DNA from: Agrypnia vestita
Lineage: Eukaryota > Arthropoda > Insecta > Trichoptera > Phryganeidae
Assembly (NCBI GenBank): GCA_016648135.1
Contig: JADDOH010023104.1
Coordinates: forward strand, 434,001 to 498,000
Direction of reading: 5' to 3'
Length of the DNA: 64,000 bases
Positions 1 to 9,635 of the stretch are shown here, in pieces. The position numbers and the translations under genes were made by a program. Below the pieces are notes generated by a model that saw only the letters and a list, made by a program, of their open reading frames with translations, was not told the origin of the DNA and made no database searches. How positions within the stretch are numbered: the first letter of the stretch is position 1; each line of letters opens with the position of its first letter.

Positions 1-408
1 ATGTTAATTAATAATCCAAAACATTATATGTACCATTTAAAATTATTGAAAAATAATATATAAGTACATATTATAATAGTCTTCAAATAAATAAAAATAT
101 ATGACAGTTCTGCCAGAGTAAAATTTATATTAACCATAAATATTCCAATCAAATTAAAACGCGTGTTAATTTCAGAATGATGGCATGAACATGTTATTGA
201 AGATAACATTTTCTTCCCATTAGTAACTGATTTGATTTTTATGAAAAAGTGTAGTTAACATGTTCATCCCTATGATTTGAACATGTTCTAATTATTTTTA
301 AGTTCTGAACTTCTTTCCAATGGAAATAGCGTACATTATTTAGTTTAGAGGGCTTATTAACTCATTTTTGACAAAAATATTAGTTAACAACTTCTTGTCA
401 CGGGGCCT
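1..408. other. AT-rich DNA, no feature recognised
   Basis: AT-rich sequence. The short reading frames look random in composition and match no family I know. Confidence 0.5.
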
Positions 409-501
409 TCATTTGTAGAGTGCCACCACATCACAAAACTTTAAAACTTCATTGGCAATTGTTCTTGCACCACCCCGGACTGTTTTGGTTGTTTTGGACA
501 T
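409..501 (-). pseudogene. N-terminal fragment of a Tc1/mariner-type transposase (second family)
   Basis: Reading leftward from an ATG at 501-499 there are 30 codons (starting MSKTTKTVRGGARTIANEVL) before a stop. The same N-terminus appears at 9636 on the plus strand as MSKTSYTVRDGARTCANEVL. The longer copy continues to LTDRTAAIT, which resembles the helix-turn-helix entry (LTDEVSAATGVSSRTV) of the transposase at 1753-4130. I infer that both are 5' remnants of a related but distinct transposase gene. Homology continues upstream of the ATG to about 665, including a GC-rich leader. Confidence 0.5.
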
Positions 502-665
502 AATAATTCAGTGTATATTGGTAATCAAGATGTCACAGCTCCCGAGCAAATACAAAATTGTACTGAATGACAGGGCGAGGGGTTGCCGCCGGGTGCGGGC
601 GGGGCGGGTTTTAGTTCCAATCCTGCCGCACGCCAAGTTATGTTGGGCAGGCAATAGTGTTAGTT
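409..665 (-). repeat. Dispersed repeat shared with about 9465-9740 (opposite strand)
   Basis: The stretch matches 9465-9740 in inverted orientation. It includes a conserved GC-rich block (about 575-620; GCGGGCGGGGCGGG here) and the presumed start of a transposase gene. The GC-rich leader is conserved along with the coding start, so this appears to be the 5' end of one transposon family. Confidence 0.65.
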
Positions 666-689
666 TCCCGTAAATAAATAAATAAATAA

Positions 690-975
690 ATTGATCAAAT
701 AACCCTGCAGCGATGTACACCACAGCTTCGTTCGCCATGGAAATCTCCACGCGCTGGCGAAGACAAATATTCGAGACGATCCGTGCGGAGATAGGTCAGG
801 CGTGCGAGCGCTCCCGATCCCGACGGGTTTCAAGAGACGTGCAGAAACGGTGCAAGTGGAGCGGCCTGGCGTCACGGATCCGGGGGAACCGGTTCCTCGG
901 GTCAAGGGAACAGCGCGCCCCGAGAGCGGCCGCGCAGGGCGAGGAGTGTGCACCACACCGGTTCAATAACTAGAA
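690..975. other. GC-rich island, unassigned
   Basis: This patch is clearly richer in G+C and CpG than its AT-rich surroundings. It holds an 86-codon plus-strand frame (713-973) full of Arg and Ser that I do not recognise. It could be part of an old transposon 5' region; a host exon cannot be excluded. Confidence 0.25.
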
Positions 976-1752
976 AGGCTGGAAGTGCTCGTCAATACGA
1001 GAATAAGCGTATAAGAAAAAAAATGAGTGTATGAACTAGCGCACGCGCGTTAGAAGTTTTCGCTCGATCCCACCCGGACCCGGTCGGGTAAAGACCCGAA
1101 AACCCGGGGTCAAAACATGCCAGGTTCGGGTTTTATTTGAAACTAGCTATTCATACCCGGTGTTGCACGGCTTAAATAAATTTGTGAGGGTAAACGAAGT
1201 TTCGATTCGAACGATATAGATTTGCATCGAAAATATATCAGAGGGAGGGGAAGGGGTAAAAGAATATTGGGGAAATGTTACCAATGTTTACCACCGGGTC
1301 CTAAAGAATAAGTTTCCGAAATTTGATTCCGATCGGTCGAACGGTTCAAATTTGCGTTGAAAATATATCAGGGGGAAGGGAAAGGGTAAAACAATTGGGG
1401 GGAAATGTTGCTTATGTTATCCACCGAGTCCTAAAGATTAAATTTCCAAAATTTGAGTCCGATCGGTCAAACAAATCGGTACAGATTTGCATCGAAAATG
1501 TCAGGGGGAGGGGAAGGGGTAAGAGAATAGAGGAAAAATGTTGCCTGTCTTACAGACCCCGTCACTTAAGAATGCCAAAACTAACCCATAAACAAAAAAA
1601 TTGTGTAATATGCAGGTCTGTAAATGTGTTAGTAGATATCCCTTCGGTTATTGGTTAATGTCATGTCGTGCGAACCCATAATAAATCTTTTAGTACGTCT
1701 TCAACCGTCGAAGAGGGAGACGCGCGCTTGCTCGAAGAAAAATAGGGTGACC

Positions 1753-4130
1753 ATGTCTGAGGCTACGAAATTAGGAAGAGGAAGACCTTTGTGTGGACAA
1801 AGCAAAGAAATTATATTAAATGTTTATAAATACGTGCAGAATAAACGTGAAGTAGCATTGATGGAGGTAATTAATATTATATATTACATTAATTTAATTT
1901 ATTTTAGTCCTTTATACTAATATTAGCTAAACAAAGAGACTTTAACTACTTTATTTTTATTTCTCTGAGCAACAACGTTGGTCAGAGAAATATATAACAT
2001 ATTTCTTTATTTAAATAAAACCTAAAAAGAGTCAAGTTTTAATAGATATAATACGTTTTTTTTTCAGAGTTTTACTTTTATTGAAGAAGATTCGGCAGCT
2101 ACTGGTGTGTCTTCCAAAACCGTAAGATTAAATTTATTTTTTACTTTTAACAATACGCGATTATTATTTTTTAACGAAAACCTTACTACACAGAACCTGT
2201 GATGTATCGTTAATTTACAGTATAAAAAATTATATACATATAGGAATTAAAATAACACAACATACAAACAGTAATATAAACACGACGAACTTCATAATAA
2301 ACACACTAATGAATCTTACGTGCGTACGTAGATTATATCAACAAAAGAAAAATAATGCTTCTGTACTATTTCTTTATTATTATATTATCTCGATGAAATT
2401 CATTCTATTCCGTTTTAATAATTATGTTATTTTATATTATACCAATGAGACTTATTCTTCATATCGATAGCTCAGTTCCATATAAAACCGAACCTCTGAC
2501 ACTTCAAAATACATTTAAGTCGATAATCATCACAACCGATTTGAGCGAGAAGCTGCAAGATGTCAACTGACGCGAGTTGTTTGTTTATGGAGCACCATAA
2601 TTTACTAAAATATATTTCCATACAGCGATATATCGAATTGTATTTTTATGGAACTGAGAGATTGTTTAATTTTTTTAATTCCTTCTGTCTATAAATAGAA
2701 AACCAATATTTTTTTCGAATCATACCTTTGTGGAACTGATAAAGAACGATTTGAATATAATGGGTAATATAACTCAAAACTTCAATTTTTTGACTTACCG
2801 TTGTATGGAACTGAGCCATCGATATAGAAACACAATGCGATATTGGAAAAAATCATTTTTTTCAATACCCTTAACACTGATAGTAATTAATGTATAAATA
2901 TTATTTTTTTTGCAGAAATTTTCTCTTACTGATGAAGTTTCGGCAGCTACTGGCGTTTCTTCAAGAACAGTAAGATCTTTAATAGCAGCATTAAAAAATA
3001 ATGGCAAAGATGACGCTATGTCGCCAAAAAAGAAAAGAAACCGGCTGAGTCAACTCACTCCAGATACTTTTGACGAATGTGTGATAAGAAGGAGTATATA
3101 TGATTTTCATTTGAAGGAAAAAATATTACCTACAACCACAAGGTTATTGCCCGTTCTACAAGATGCCATCGGTTTCAACGGTTCCGAGTCATCACTGAGG
3201 AGAATTTTGAAAAATGTGGGATTTCAGTGGTGCAAAACAAAGGACAACTTGAGCGTATTACGAGAAAAACCAGACATCGTTTGCAAAAGGATATCCTATT
3301 TGAGAGCGATGCGGAAGTATCGTGAAGAAGGCAGGACAATAGTATACACAGATGAAACTTATGTTCATACAACCCATGTGTCATCATTTTCGTGGAATGA
3401 CAAATCAGGTGAAGGCATGAAAATCCCAATATCAAAAGGATCCCGTTTTATTATTGTGCATGCCGGCAGTGAAAAAGGTTTTATACCTGATGCCTTACTT
3501 ATGTATAAATCCCACCAAAAGACTGGTGATTACCACGATGACATGAACTTTACTAATTATCAAAAATGGTTGACGGAAAAATTGATCCCCAATCTAGAAC
3601 CCAGGTCTGTGGTGGTTATTGACAATGCATCATACCACAACAAGTTGGTAAATCCAGCACCGACATCGAACTCTAAGAAGGCCGATATGATAGAATGGTT
3701 AACTCAAAATGATATTTGTTTTAGAAATGATATGTTTAAACCGGAATTATATCGGCTAATATGTTTAAATAAAGACATTTTCAAGGAATTCGCTGTCGAC
3801 AAGCTGTTCATCGAAAGTGCCGTATTACGGCTTCCGCCATATCACCCAGACCTTAACGCGATAGAAAACATTTGGTCAATCGTAAAGGGACATGTAGGGT
3901 CTAGAAATGTCGACATGACATTGAATTCCGTCGAAAAATTAGTTAAAGAAAAGGTGTCGTCAATCACTAGCATTGAGTGGGGTAATATCTGCAGTCATGT
4001 ATGCAAAATAGAACGCCAATATTGGGAGCGGGATATTGCATTTGACGATTTCACCGATGATGGTAATTTAATTTTTAATGTGTCTGATAACGAAAATGAT
4101 GACATATCTGATTATGATACATACTTCTAA
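1753..4130 (+). CDS. Transposase, IS630/Tc1/mariner superfamily with long D-E spacing
   Basis: Join of exon 1 (1753-1866, 38 codons, donor GGTAATT) and exon 2 (2916-4130, acceptor TTTTTTTGCAG), in phase 0, giving about 442 residues. Exon 2 opens with a helix-turn-helix-like segment (LTDEVSAATGVSSRTVRS) and then the DDE domain. The first Asp is in YTDETYV, the second in VVVIDNASYHN, and the Glu in YHPDLNAIEN. The second Asp and Glu are separated by 80 residues, far more than the 34-39 usual in Tc1/mariner. This recalls the DD82E-type family widespread in invertebrates; that name is from memory. Exon 2 has no stop or frameshift, so the copy could be young. The exon 1 start is supported by the in-frame splice, but earlier in-frame ATGs lie outside the element at 1651 and 1663. 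Confidence 0.85.
2068..2121 (+). other. Duplicated 18-codon cassette exon in the transposase intron
   Basis: A 54-nt stretch is flanked by an acceptor (TTTTTTTTCAG) and a donor (ACC|GTAAGA). It encodes SFTFIEEDSAATGVSSKT, which parallels the first 18 residues of exon 2 (KFSLTDEVSAATGVSSRT). Because it is 54 nt and in phase 0, inclusion would keep the reading frame and add a second copy of part of the helix-turn-helix. It could equally be a decayed exon duplication. Confidence 0.6.
2464..2822. mobile_element. TA-flanked MITE inside the transposase intron
   Basis: Inverted ends TCGATAGCTCAGTTCCATA (2464-2482) and the complement of TCGATGGCTCAGTTCCATA (2804-2822) are flanked by TA on both sides (2462-2463, 2823-2824). 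The 359-bp interior has no coding frame. A further partial TGGAACTGA word repeats inside. This is a second, nested Tc1/mariner-type non-autonomous insertion. Confidence 0.75.
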
Positions 4131-4665
4131 TTTTTAAGATTCGTTTAAATATTTGTTTTATTTTTTGTCATTTTTCCTTGATAATATATTCAATTTTCAA
4201 TACATTTTTTCATATAGAATATTTTGATTATTATATTATTTTTCTAATAAAACATATAAATCGAATTATTTTGTTTAAGTGGTCCTTTACCCTGAATTTA
4301 TGAACATGATTTTAAAATACCTATATAGCTATGTGGTAATGTTAAAAATAAAATAAAATATTTTTGCATTTTTACACCATGGTCACCCTATATGCTTTGG
4401 CATCTCTAAATGACGGAGACTTTATCCGCCGAATCCTTAAGAATAAGTTTCCAAATTTTGAGTCCGATCGGTCAAACGGTACAGATTTGCATCGAAAATA
4501 TGTCAAGGGAGGGGAAGGGGTATGAGAAAAGGGGGGAAATGTTGCCTATGTTACTCGCCTGGTTCTTATGCATAAGTATGCAAAATTAGAATCGAATCGG
4601 ACAAACCGTGTGGATTTGTATAGAGAACAGACAGACAGATAGACAGACATTGAGTTTTATAGGTA

Positions 4666-5639
4666 TTGATATTAATTTTAATTTGTAATAAAGTTCCGTT
4701 AGTTTAAATTTTTTAAGCTGATTTACTTGGGATAAGCATTGAAGAAGTAACCTTGTAAAAAAATGGTCTCGGTAAGTCGTTTCTCACATTAATTTTATTC
4801 CTTCGTGCCATCTTGTGTTATTGTATTAGGAATTTTTAGTGAAACATTAGTTCAACATTGAAACATTGAAAAATGTTCGATAATCGAAAACAGATTTCTG
4901 AAGTCGAAGCTTTAAAACTTAAATATTAATTATTAGCTTACTCTGAGCCGTCGTATAGCGACTTTCGTTAGTATATTATTTCTGTATTTTCGATATACAT
5001 AATCTTATTGATAAATCGAGGTAAGTCGTTATATCTATATACCGTAAGTGTGAATCGAAAATTATTAGAACATCATTAAGTGATAAGTCCCTCACCGCGT
5101 TAATTTTCATAAAATATTATTATATAAGAAATTCTTGGTTAAAAATGTTACCTGTATAAAATACTCTTGTGCTTTTTACCTTTGGTTCTTTTTAATCATA
5201 CGTATTTGTATATTTTTCGATTTCTACATGTGTAATTATTATATTCTTATTATGTATATTTATTAAATAACCTATGCATAAAAGCTGTCGTATAAACTCT
5301 TTATTTAAAACATTTTAAAACCTTTTTTTTCGAATACTTATACTATAATAATTTTGGACCCGAACCCGCCGGGTTTCAAAACCCCGGGTTTTCAAAAGCC
5401 CTAAAAATCCGTGTATACAACACGCCCCGTGTTCTTTATCCGGTCATTTCGCGATCTCGATTATGTTTTTGAAGAAAGGGTTCTTGTGTGTTCTTGCCGT
5501 AATAAATTATTTTCTATAATAATTGAATATTTTTCATCGCTGGCAACGCATCTTTTCTGTATTGTCTGATTTTTTCTAATGTGCATTTCTTTTTATTACA
5601 AGTGCATGCTGCAGACACTCTTAATCGGAGAGTTGACAT
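4666..5639. other. AT-rich, mostly unassigned; GC word cluster at 5347-5400
   Basis: I see no gene. At 5347-5400 a CCCGAACCCGCCGGG / CCCCGGGTTTTCAAAAG cluster is the inverted counterpart of the CCCGG-rich cluster at 1068-1120. The two may be subterminal parts of an older element enclosing this region. Confidence 0.4.
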
Positions 5640-5880
5640 AACCATATTCTGTGTGTAGATTTCTCGGATATTTTTCCGTATATGTGTGACGGACGTTTCG
5701 GATGCCATTGCAGGGTCCATGTATCACACCAGTCCTGGATGTATCACATCAGCCCTGATGATGAACCCTGCAATGGGATCCGAAACGCCAGCCAGAGGGG
5801 TCACATATACACGGCAGAATATCCCAGAAAACTACACACAGAAGATTCTGAATGGCCGTGAAAACCTGAGAACATTTTTG
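5640..5880. mobile_element. Foldback element with a ribozyme-like CTGATGA...GAAAC motif
   Basis: The left arm (about 5640-5716) and right arm (5765-5860) are imperfect inverted repeats. The innermost 22 bp (GTTTCGG...GCAGGGT) differ at one position. The right arm carries CTGATGA (5755-5761) and CGAAAC (5781-5786) around a weak CCC/GGG stem. A partial copy of the right arm lies at 13905-14040. I infer a relation to Penelope-type terminal repeats. Confidence 0.6.
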
Positions 5881-5940
5881 ACCTAATTTTGCTTGTATGT
5901 AATGTGTTCATTATCAATATATATTTAATTTTTAAAAAAA

Positions 5941-6110
5941 TAGAGATGTGAACACGGAATACGTATCACTTCAATATTCTTACTATTTTCAAACTAAGCT
6001 AACGCTTGTGCTATGAAAATAGGACTAACCCGCTGGTCTGAAGTGAGATTCGAACCCGCAACCTTTGAATGATGAGGCGAGAATCCTAACCACAAGACCA
6101 ATAAGCTACT
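5941..6110 (-). repeat. tRNA-derived SINE, copy 1
   Basis: On the minus strand it reads from a tRNA-like head (TAGCTTATTGGTCTTGTGG), through an internal promoter B-box-like GGGTTCGAAT, to a tail ending in ...TTCACATCTCTA. Five other full or partial copies occur at 18417, 20958, 21252, 53489 and 59189. The head resembles a tRNA with A and B boxes, but the acceptor stem is not conserved. Confidence 0.8.
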
Positions 6111-6786
6111 CGAAGTTAATACAAAAATAAAATATGTGTACTTTCTTATCAGAACATTGAGTGCATTTCTCCACGGAGACAAGCAGAGATGCTATTACCA
6201 CGGAGACAAGCAGAGATGCTATTACCTATTAGACTTACTATTACCCTCGTACCATCCACATTCAAAAAACCTCTCATGCATACTTGTCAATTAATCAGAC
6301 CCCTTACAGTACCTTTATCCAGTATCTGATGTGCCAAATCTCCCGCGGTTGTCTTCTGTTTCTTGTCCCATCAACACTCTACGTTACCTGATTCTCCTCA
6401 TTCTTTACCTTCTCTTAAGATATCGTTACTTAAATCTGTTCACTATGCTACGATCAGCTATACAGCTTTTTTTTAATCAGCCAGAAAATGGGGCGTTTCC
6501 TGATCTCGATGCGGTAAGGGTTGAGATTCTTTTTCTCCGAAGGTGCTTGAACCTGAGTCGTACATACGACCGTTCCCTGGATACGATCTCAATCCCTCGG
6601 GTCGGGCAGCTAACAGCCAACCTGTCGTGCAAGTTCCCACTCCACCACAGGTCAAACTGTGCGCCCAAATTATTATTTAACTCCTATAAGGGCTTGGTTG
6701 GCTGACTTTTTGTTTGCATATCTAATAAATGAAAAATAGATGTACACTATAAATATAAATTATAATTTTGATAATCGAATCAATTT
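6111..6786. other. Unassigned stretch
   Basis: A short direct repeat (CACGGAGACAAGCAGAGATGCTATTACC, about 27 bp) occurs twice in tandem near 6172-6226. A 124-codon plus-strand frame (6331-6705) and overlapping minus-strand frames show no recognisable domain. Confidence 0.4.
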
Positions 6787-6884
6787 TCTACTTCTTCTTC
6801 TTATGGTGCCATCTTCTAACGGAGGTCGGCGATCAATTTGGCGATTATGACTTTATTTACCGCCGCACGGAACTACTCAGTCGA

Positions 6885-7271
6885 GTTACACTTTTCAATT
6901 CAATTCGATTTATTTAATTAAAGAGTTCAAGGCGTACATATTATGAAATTATGTATATCAAAATAAAAATATTTGATTAATTGATTAAAAATGACATAAA
7001 ATCTGATCAAAGGTGTAGGAGAATCCTGCTTCGGAAAATTCCCCTTCAGACACATGGAATATATCAATACCCAAAGCGATATTGTTCAGCATAGCGATAG
7101 CTCTTCCAACAGGCATAACCATCGGCAGGTTGGTCTTGTATATTGGAATGTGAAACCATCTAAGCTGACGATGTGTAATGTAATTATCAGGGACTTACAA
7201 ACGTAAATACAATGTAAATGTCTAATCAAATGCACATTCCTTCTAGTCTCTAGACTATTGTAGCCAAGCAT
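6885..7271 (-). pseudogene. CR1/Jockey-like LINE 3' fragment
   Basis: The minus strand reads MLGYNSLETRRNVHLIRHLH, then a short degenerate stretch, then SMLNNIALGIDIFHVSEGEF. It ends in a short 3' UTR with a TTGAATTGAA-like tail near 6895. The same region occurs at 31905-32356, where the motif is VLSYNSLETRRDVYLITHFY. This is the RT C-terminal tail of a non-LTR element; frameshifts are present. Confidence 0.65.
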
Positions 7272-7286
7272 ACCCTGGAGAAACTC

Positions 7287-7336
7287 GGTTGGGTTAGGTT
7301 AGGTTGGGTTAGGTTAAGTTAGGTTAGGTTAGGGTA
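7287..7336. repeat. Telomere-like GGTTA tract
   Basis: About 50 bp of GGTTA / GGTTG / AGTTA units, a degenerate form of the insect TTAGG telomere repeat. It lies exactly at the 5' border of the CR1/Jockey-like fragment and next to the RTE fragment. Confidence 0.7.
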
Positions 7337-7739
7337 GAGCCAAGGATAATGCCCGTCACTTATACCAGTCCCTCAAGTTACGTACGTTTTAAGCTTCTTT
7401 TACCACTTATTTTCCCGTAGATGATGAGTTGGTTTAGACTATATTTCGGTCCTCTCGTAATATGTCCGAGATACACAAGTTTTCTCATCTTTATAGTCCA
7501 TAGCACCTCTCGGTCTTTTACCGTACGCCGGAGGACAACCTTCGTCACTCTATCCACCCAGGAATCTTTCAATATGCGTCTATAGATCCACACCTCAAAA
7601 GCCTCGACTTTGCGGATTAGTTCTTGGTTAAGTATCCATGCCTCCACCCCATATAAGAATGGCAAAAATATGTAATAACATCGCACCATACGCATTCTAA
7701 TTTGCATGAATTGGAAGGTTTATATTATTTTTTCGTATT

Positions 7740-8304
7740 TGATATAACTTACTGTAATGATACTCCAACGTTTTATAAAAAATAAGTAAGAAATTTTGAA
7801 AAAATGCAAACCGATAGATTGACGTAAATGTCAACGCACCTGCCCCGAATCGATAGAAGATCCGGTAGCAGCCAAATATTGTTTCATTGATTTGATTTTT
7901 CTACGTGTCTTTTCTAATTGATTAATAAATTTGGTTTTAAGAAATTCACAGAACTTTGTTCTGAAATTGTGACTTGACAATAATAATGTGTTCTTTAATA
8001 TATATAATATTTGATTTCATTTTAACTTGGATCTGCCTCAGACAACATTGCAGAACAACTGGATGCACTCTCCTCATGTTAGCTCTGCAGCAGGTCAACG
8101 CTTTTATTGCAAATCTTGTTTCGTGAGGTGTTAACTGCGAGATACGAAAGTACCTACTTTCAAAATTACATCATCGCACATCCCGCGTCATGGTTCCTTT
8201 GTCAGATTGTATTTTTTTAATCGCCTTCCAGAAATATTTCGCAATCGGGGTGCCGAAGATTTACCATTTGTTTTATTTGTTTTATTTATTAACTTACATA
8301 TGAA
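7740..8304. other. MITE arm fragment, then unassigned DNA
   Basis: 7740-7815 matches one arm of the palindromic CAGGGTTATTT MITE family (AACTTACTGTAATGATACTC, then a match to ...AAGTCAGAAATATT elsewhere). From 7816 to 8304 I see no gene. Confidence 0.5.
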
Positions 8305-8833
8305 GGATATAAAAGCAAAGGCAGCAATATCCAAAAAATTAAAAGAATGTTTTGAATATTGTCACCAAGGATCACTAATTTAAAATGTACAGAATTCTAG
8401 ATTTTGTATATCTATCCATTACAAAATCATGTTTCCTGTAAATTTATAGGCTATATTTCTTATAAAATCTCGAATTGAGTACATTGTAAATTAGTAATCC
8501 TCTATGAAAACCTATAGAATCAGACCATTACGACTCTCGCTAATGTTTTCCACTCCTAGTGTGCACTCCGCCAAAATACCTAATTCTTCCAGGCACTCCC
8601 AACTATTATAGTATTAAACGTTAATTCCATTTCTTGCATCCCACCTAGTGAATAAGTAATAGTAAATAAAAATTTTTTAGCAGTAAGTTGTTTTGTAAGA
8701 TAATTTTCTGTGTCAGCGCCCTTGAGGTAAGTACTCGCGAGAAGAAAACGGCACTATTTAAATTATCCAAATATAATTATTATTTACCGCATTAATTTTT
8801 TTTTTGGATATTGCTGTCTTTGCTTTTATATCC
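8305..8833. mobile_element. Inverted-repeat element, 529 bp
   Basis: Inverted ends of about 40 bp begin GGATATAAAAGCAAAGGCAG (8305) and reappear as the reverse complement at 8792-8833. ACATAT is seen just outside both ends and may be a target duplication. There is no coding capacity; the superfamily is unknown. Confidence 0.6.
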
Positions 8834-9054
8834 CACATATAAAGGTTACCTTTCCAGCAATTTTGACCAATTCAGTATTAATCCTTATCAAGTGAAAATT
8901 CTGATTAACCTTAAGAATATATCCAGATCAAATTCGTCCTTTACACCAAGTCACTAAATTAAATGTTAAGGTTGTTATTACGGTCGTTAGACATATTTAA
9001 CTGTATTGCAGATATTTTATACGAACCGTATGTTTTTTCCGAGAAACGATTCTC

Positions 9055-9088
9055 GACGTTTCGTTGAATTCTTATTCAACGTCATCAG
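9055..9088 (-). ncRNA. Hammerhead-ribozyme-like core, left arm
   Basis: On the minus strand it reads CTGATGA, C, the stem GTTGAAT/ATTCAAC closing the loop AAGA, then GAAAC and GTC. These are the conserved core elements of a type I hammerhead with a minimal helix III. The helix II base (positions 10.1/11.1) would be C-C instead of a pair, so activity is not assured. Confidence 0.6.
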
Positions 9089-9244
9089 GAGGACGACCTT
9101 TACCCGCGGAGGTAGAGGGCGGACTGATTACTGCTTCCGAGGGCGTAAATTATATGCACTTTGTTGTGGAGTGTTCACTTCTTCTACGACAGAGGTCGCC
9201 AGTGTGCAATATGTACTAGTTACGTCGGCGTCAAGGTCGTCCTC

Positions 9245-9278
9245 CTGATGACGTTGAATAAGAATTCAACGAAACGTC
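9245..9278 (+). ncRNA. Hammerhead-ribozyme-like core, right arm
   Basis: This is the inverted partner of 9055-9088: CTGATGA (9245-9251), a 7-bp stem with AAGA loop, GAAAC (9271-9275), and GTC (9276-9278) as the presumed cleavage triplet. An outer CTC/GAG pairing could start helix I. Hammerhead motifs are known in Penelope-like terminal repeats. Confidence 0.6.
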
Positions 9279-9393
9279 GAGAATCGCTTCTCGGAAAAAC
9301 ATACGGTTCGTATGAAATATCCGCAACCAGTTTCAGTTAAATAAATTACATGTCTTAGAAGATGTGTTGAGTTTGAAGAAAAAACGTGCACAA

Positions 9394-9425
9394 AACTGTA
9401 CCGGGCGAAGCCGGGTCGGGTCGCT
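9394..9425. repeat. GC-rich repeat end (CCGGGCGAAGCCGGGTCGGG)
   Basis: A compact GC-rich word of the kind that commonly ends short dispersed repeats in Lepidoptera (from memory). It abuts the shared repeat that continues into the transposase fragment at 9636. Confidence 0.45.
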
Positions 9426-9635
9426 AGGGTTCGAATATAGTTGGTATTATTGGTGGCAAAAGCACCGAGCTGCTCGTACCTATTGCTCGCCCAACGTAAC
9501 TTGGCGTGCGGCGAATTTGGAACTAAAACCCGTCCCGCCCGCACCCGGCGGTAACCCCTCGCCCTGACATTCAGTTCATTCTCGTCTTTGAGCGCGAGCC
9601 GTGTCATCTTGATTACCAATATATACTGAATTATT

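Larger units (their letters stand above)
1745..4388 (+). mobile_element. Tc1/mariner-superfamily transposon, apparently full length
   Basis: The element is 2,644 bp. Its left end GGGTGACCATG (1745-1755) and right end CATGGTCACCC (4378-4388) are perfect 11-bp inverted repeats. A TA lies on each side (1743-1744 and 4389-4390), the target duplication expected for the IS630/Tc1/mariner superfamily. It encodes one spliced transposase and has an unrelated MITE in its intron. The TIR is shorter than in classical Tc1 elements and contains the transposase start codon. Confidence 0.88.
1141..4665. repeat. Dispersed repeat with ~130-bp tandem units, split by a transposon
   Basis: The repeat opens with an ACTAGCT...CCCGG-type head near 1142. 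It contains three degenerate tandem units of about 125-135 bp (about 1222, 1346 and 1483), each with a block like CCGATCGGTCAAACGG followed by AGGGGAAGGGG. A further unit lies at 4434-4560, and a GACAGACAGATAGACAGAC tail at 4630-4650. The two halves are separated by the transposon at 1745-4388, so the repeat was there first. A similar head and tail occur at about 17969-18415. Confidence 0.6.
6787..7707 (-). pseudogene. RTE-type LINE, RT C-terminus, interrupted
   Basis: On the minus strand, 7707-7378 encodes a segment with MRMVRCYYIFLPFLYGVEAW, FEVWIYRRILKDSWVDR and KLVYLGHITRG, typical of the region after the RT fingers/palm in RTE-clade LINEs. The last residues of such proteins appear as FRAAVNKVIIAKLIADLR with a stop at about 6880-6815, followed by a GAAGAAGAAG tail. 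Between the two lie a CR1/Jockey-like LINE end and a GGTTA tract that look inserted. Stops and frameshifts make it non-coding. Confidence 0.65.
8965..9343. mobile_element. Penelope-related foldback element with two hammerhead-like cores
   Basis: Two arms of over 100 bp, in inverted orientation, flank a short centre. The arms contain GATATTTTATACGAACCGTA, a GTTGAATNNNNATTCAAC stem and AGGACGACCTTTACCCGCGG. The longer left arm begins GTTAAGGTTGTTATTACGG (8965). The same sequence ends the copy at 48497-49093, whose centre encodes a Penelope-like C-terminal segment, and the centre here (9120-9230) matches part of that coding region. Confidence 0.75.

Noticed and set aside
6331..6705. 124-codon open frame
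   Set aside because: Leu/Arg-rich with no domain, overlapped by minus-strand frames of similar length, and no splice or start context.
7287..7336. True telomere end
   Set aside because: Too short and degenerate, and embedded between LINE fragments, so interstitial.
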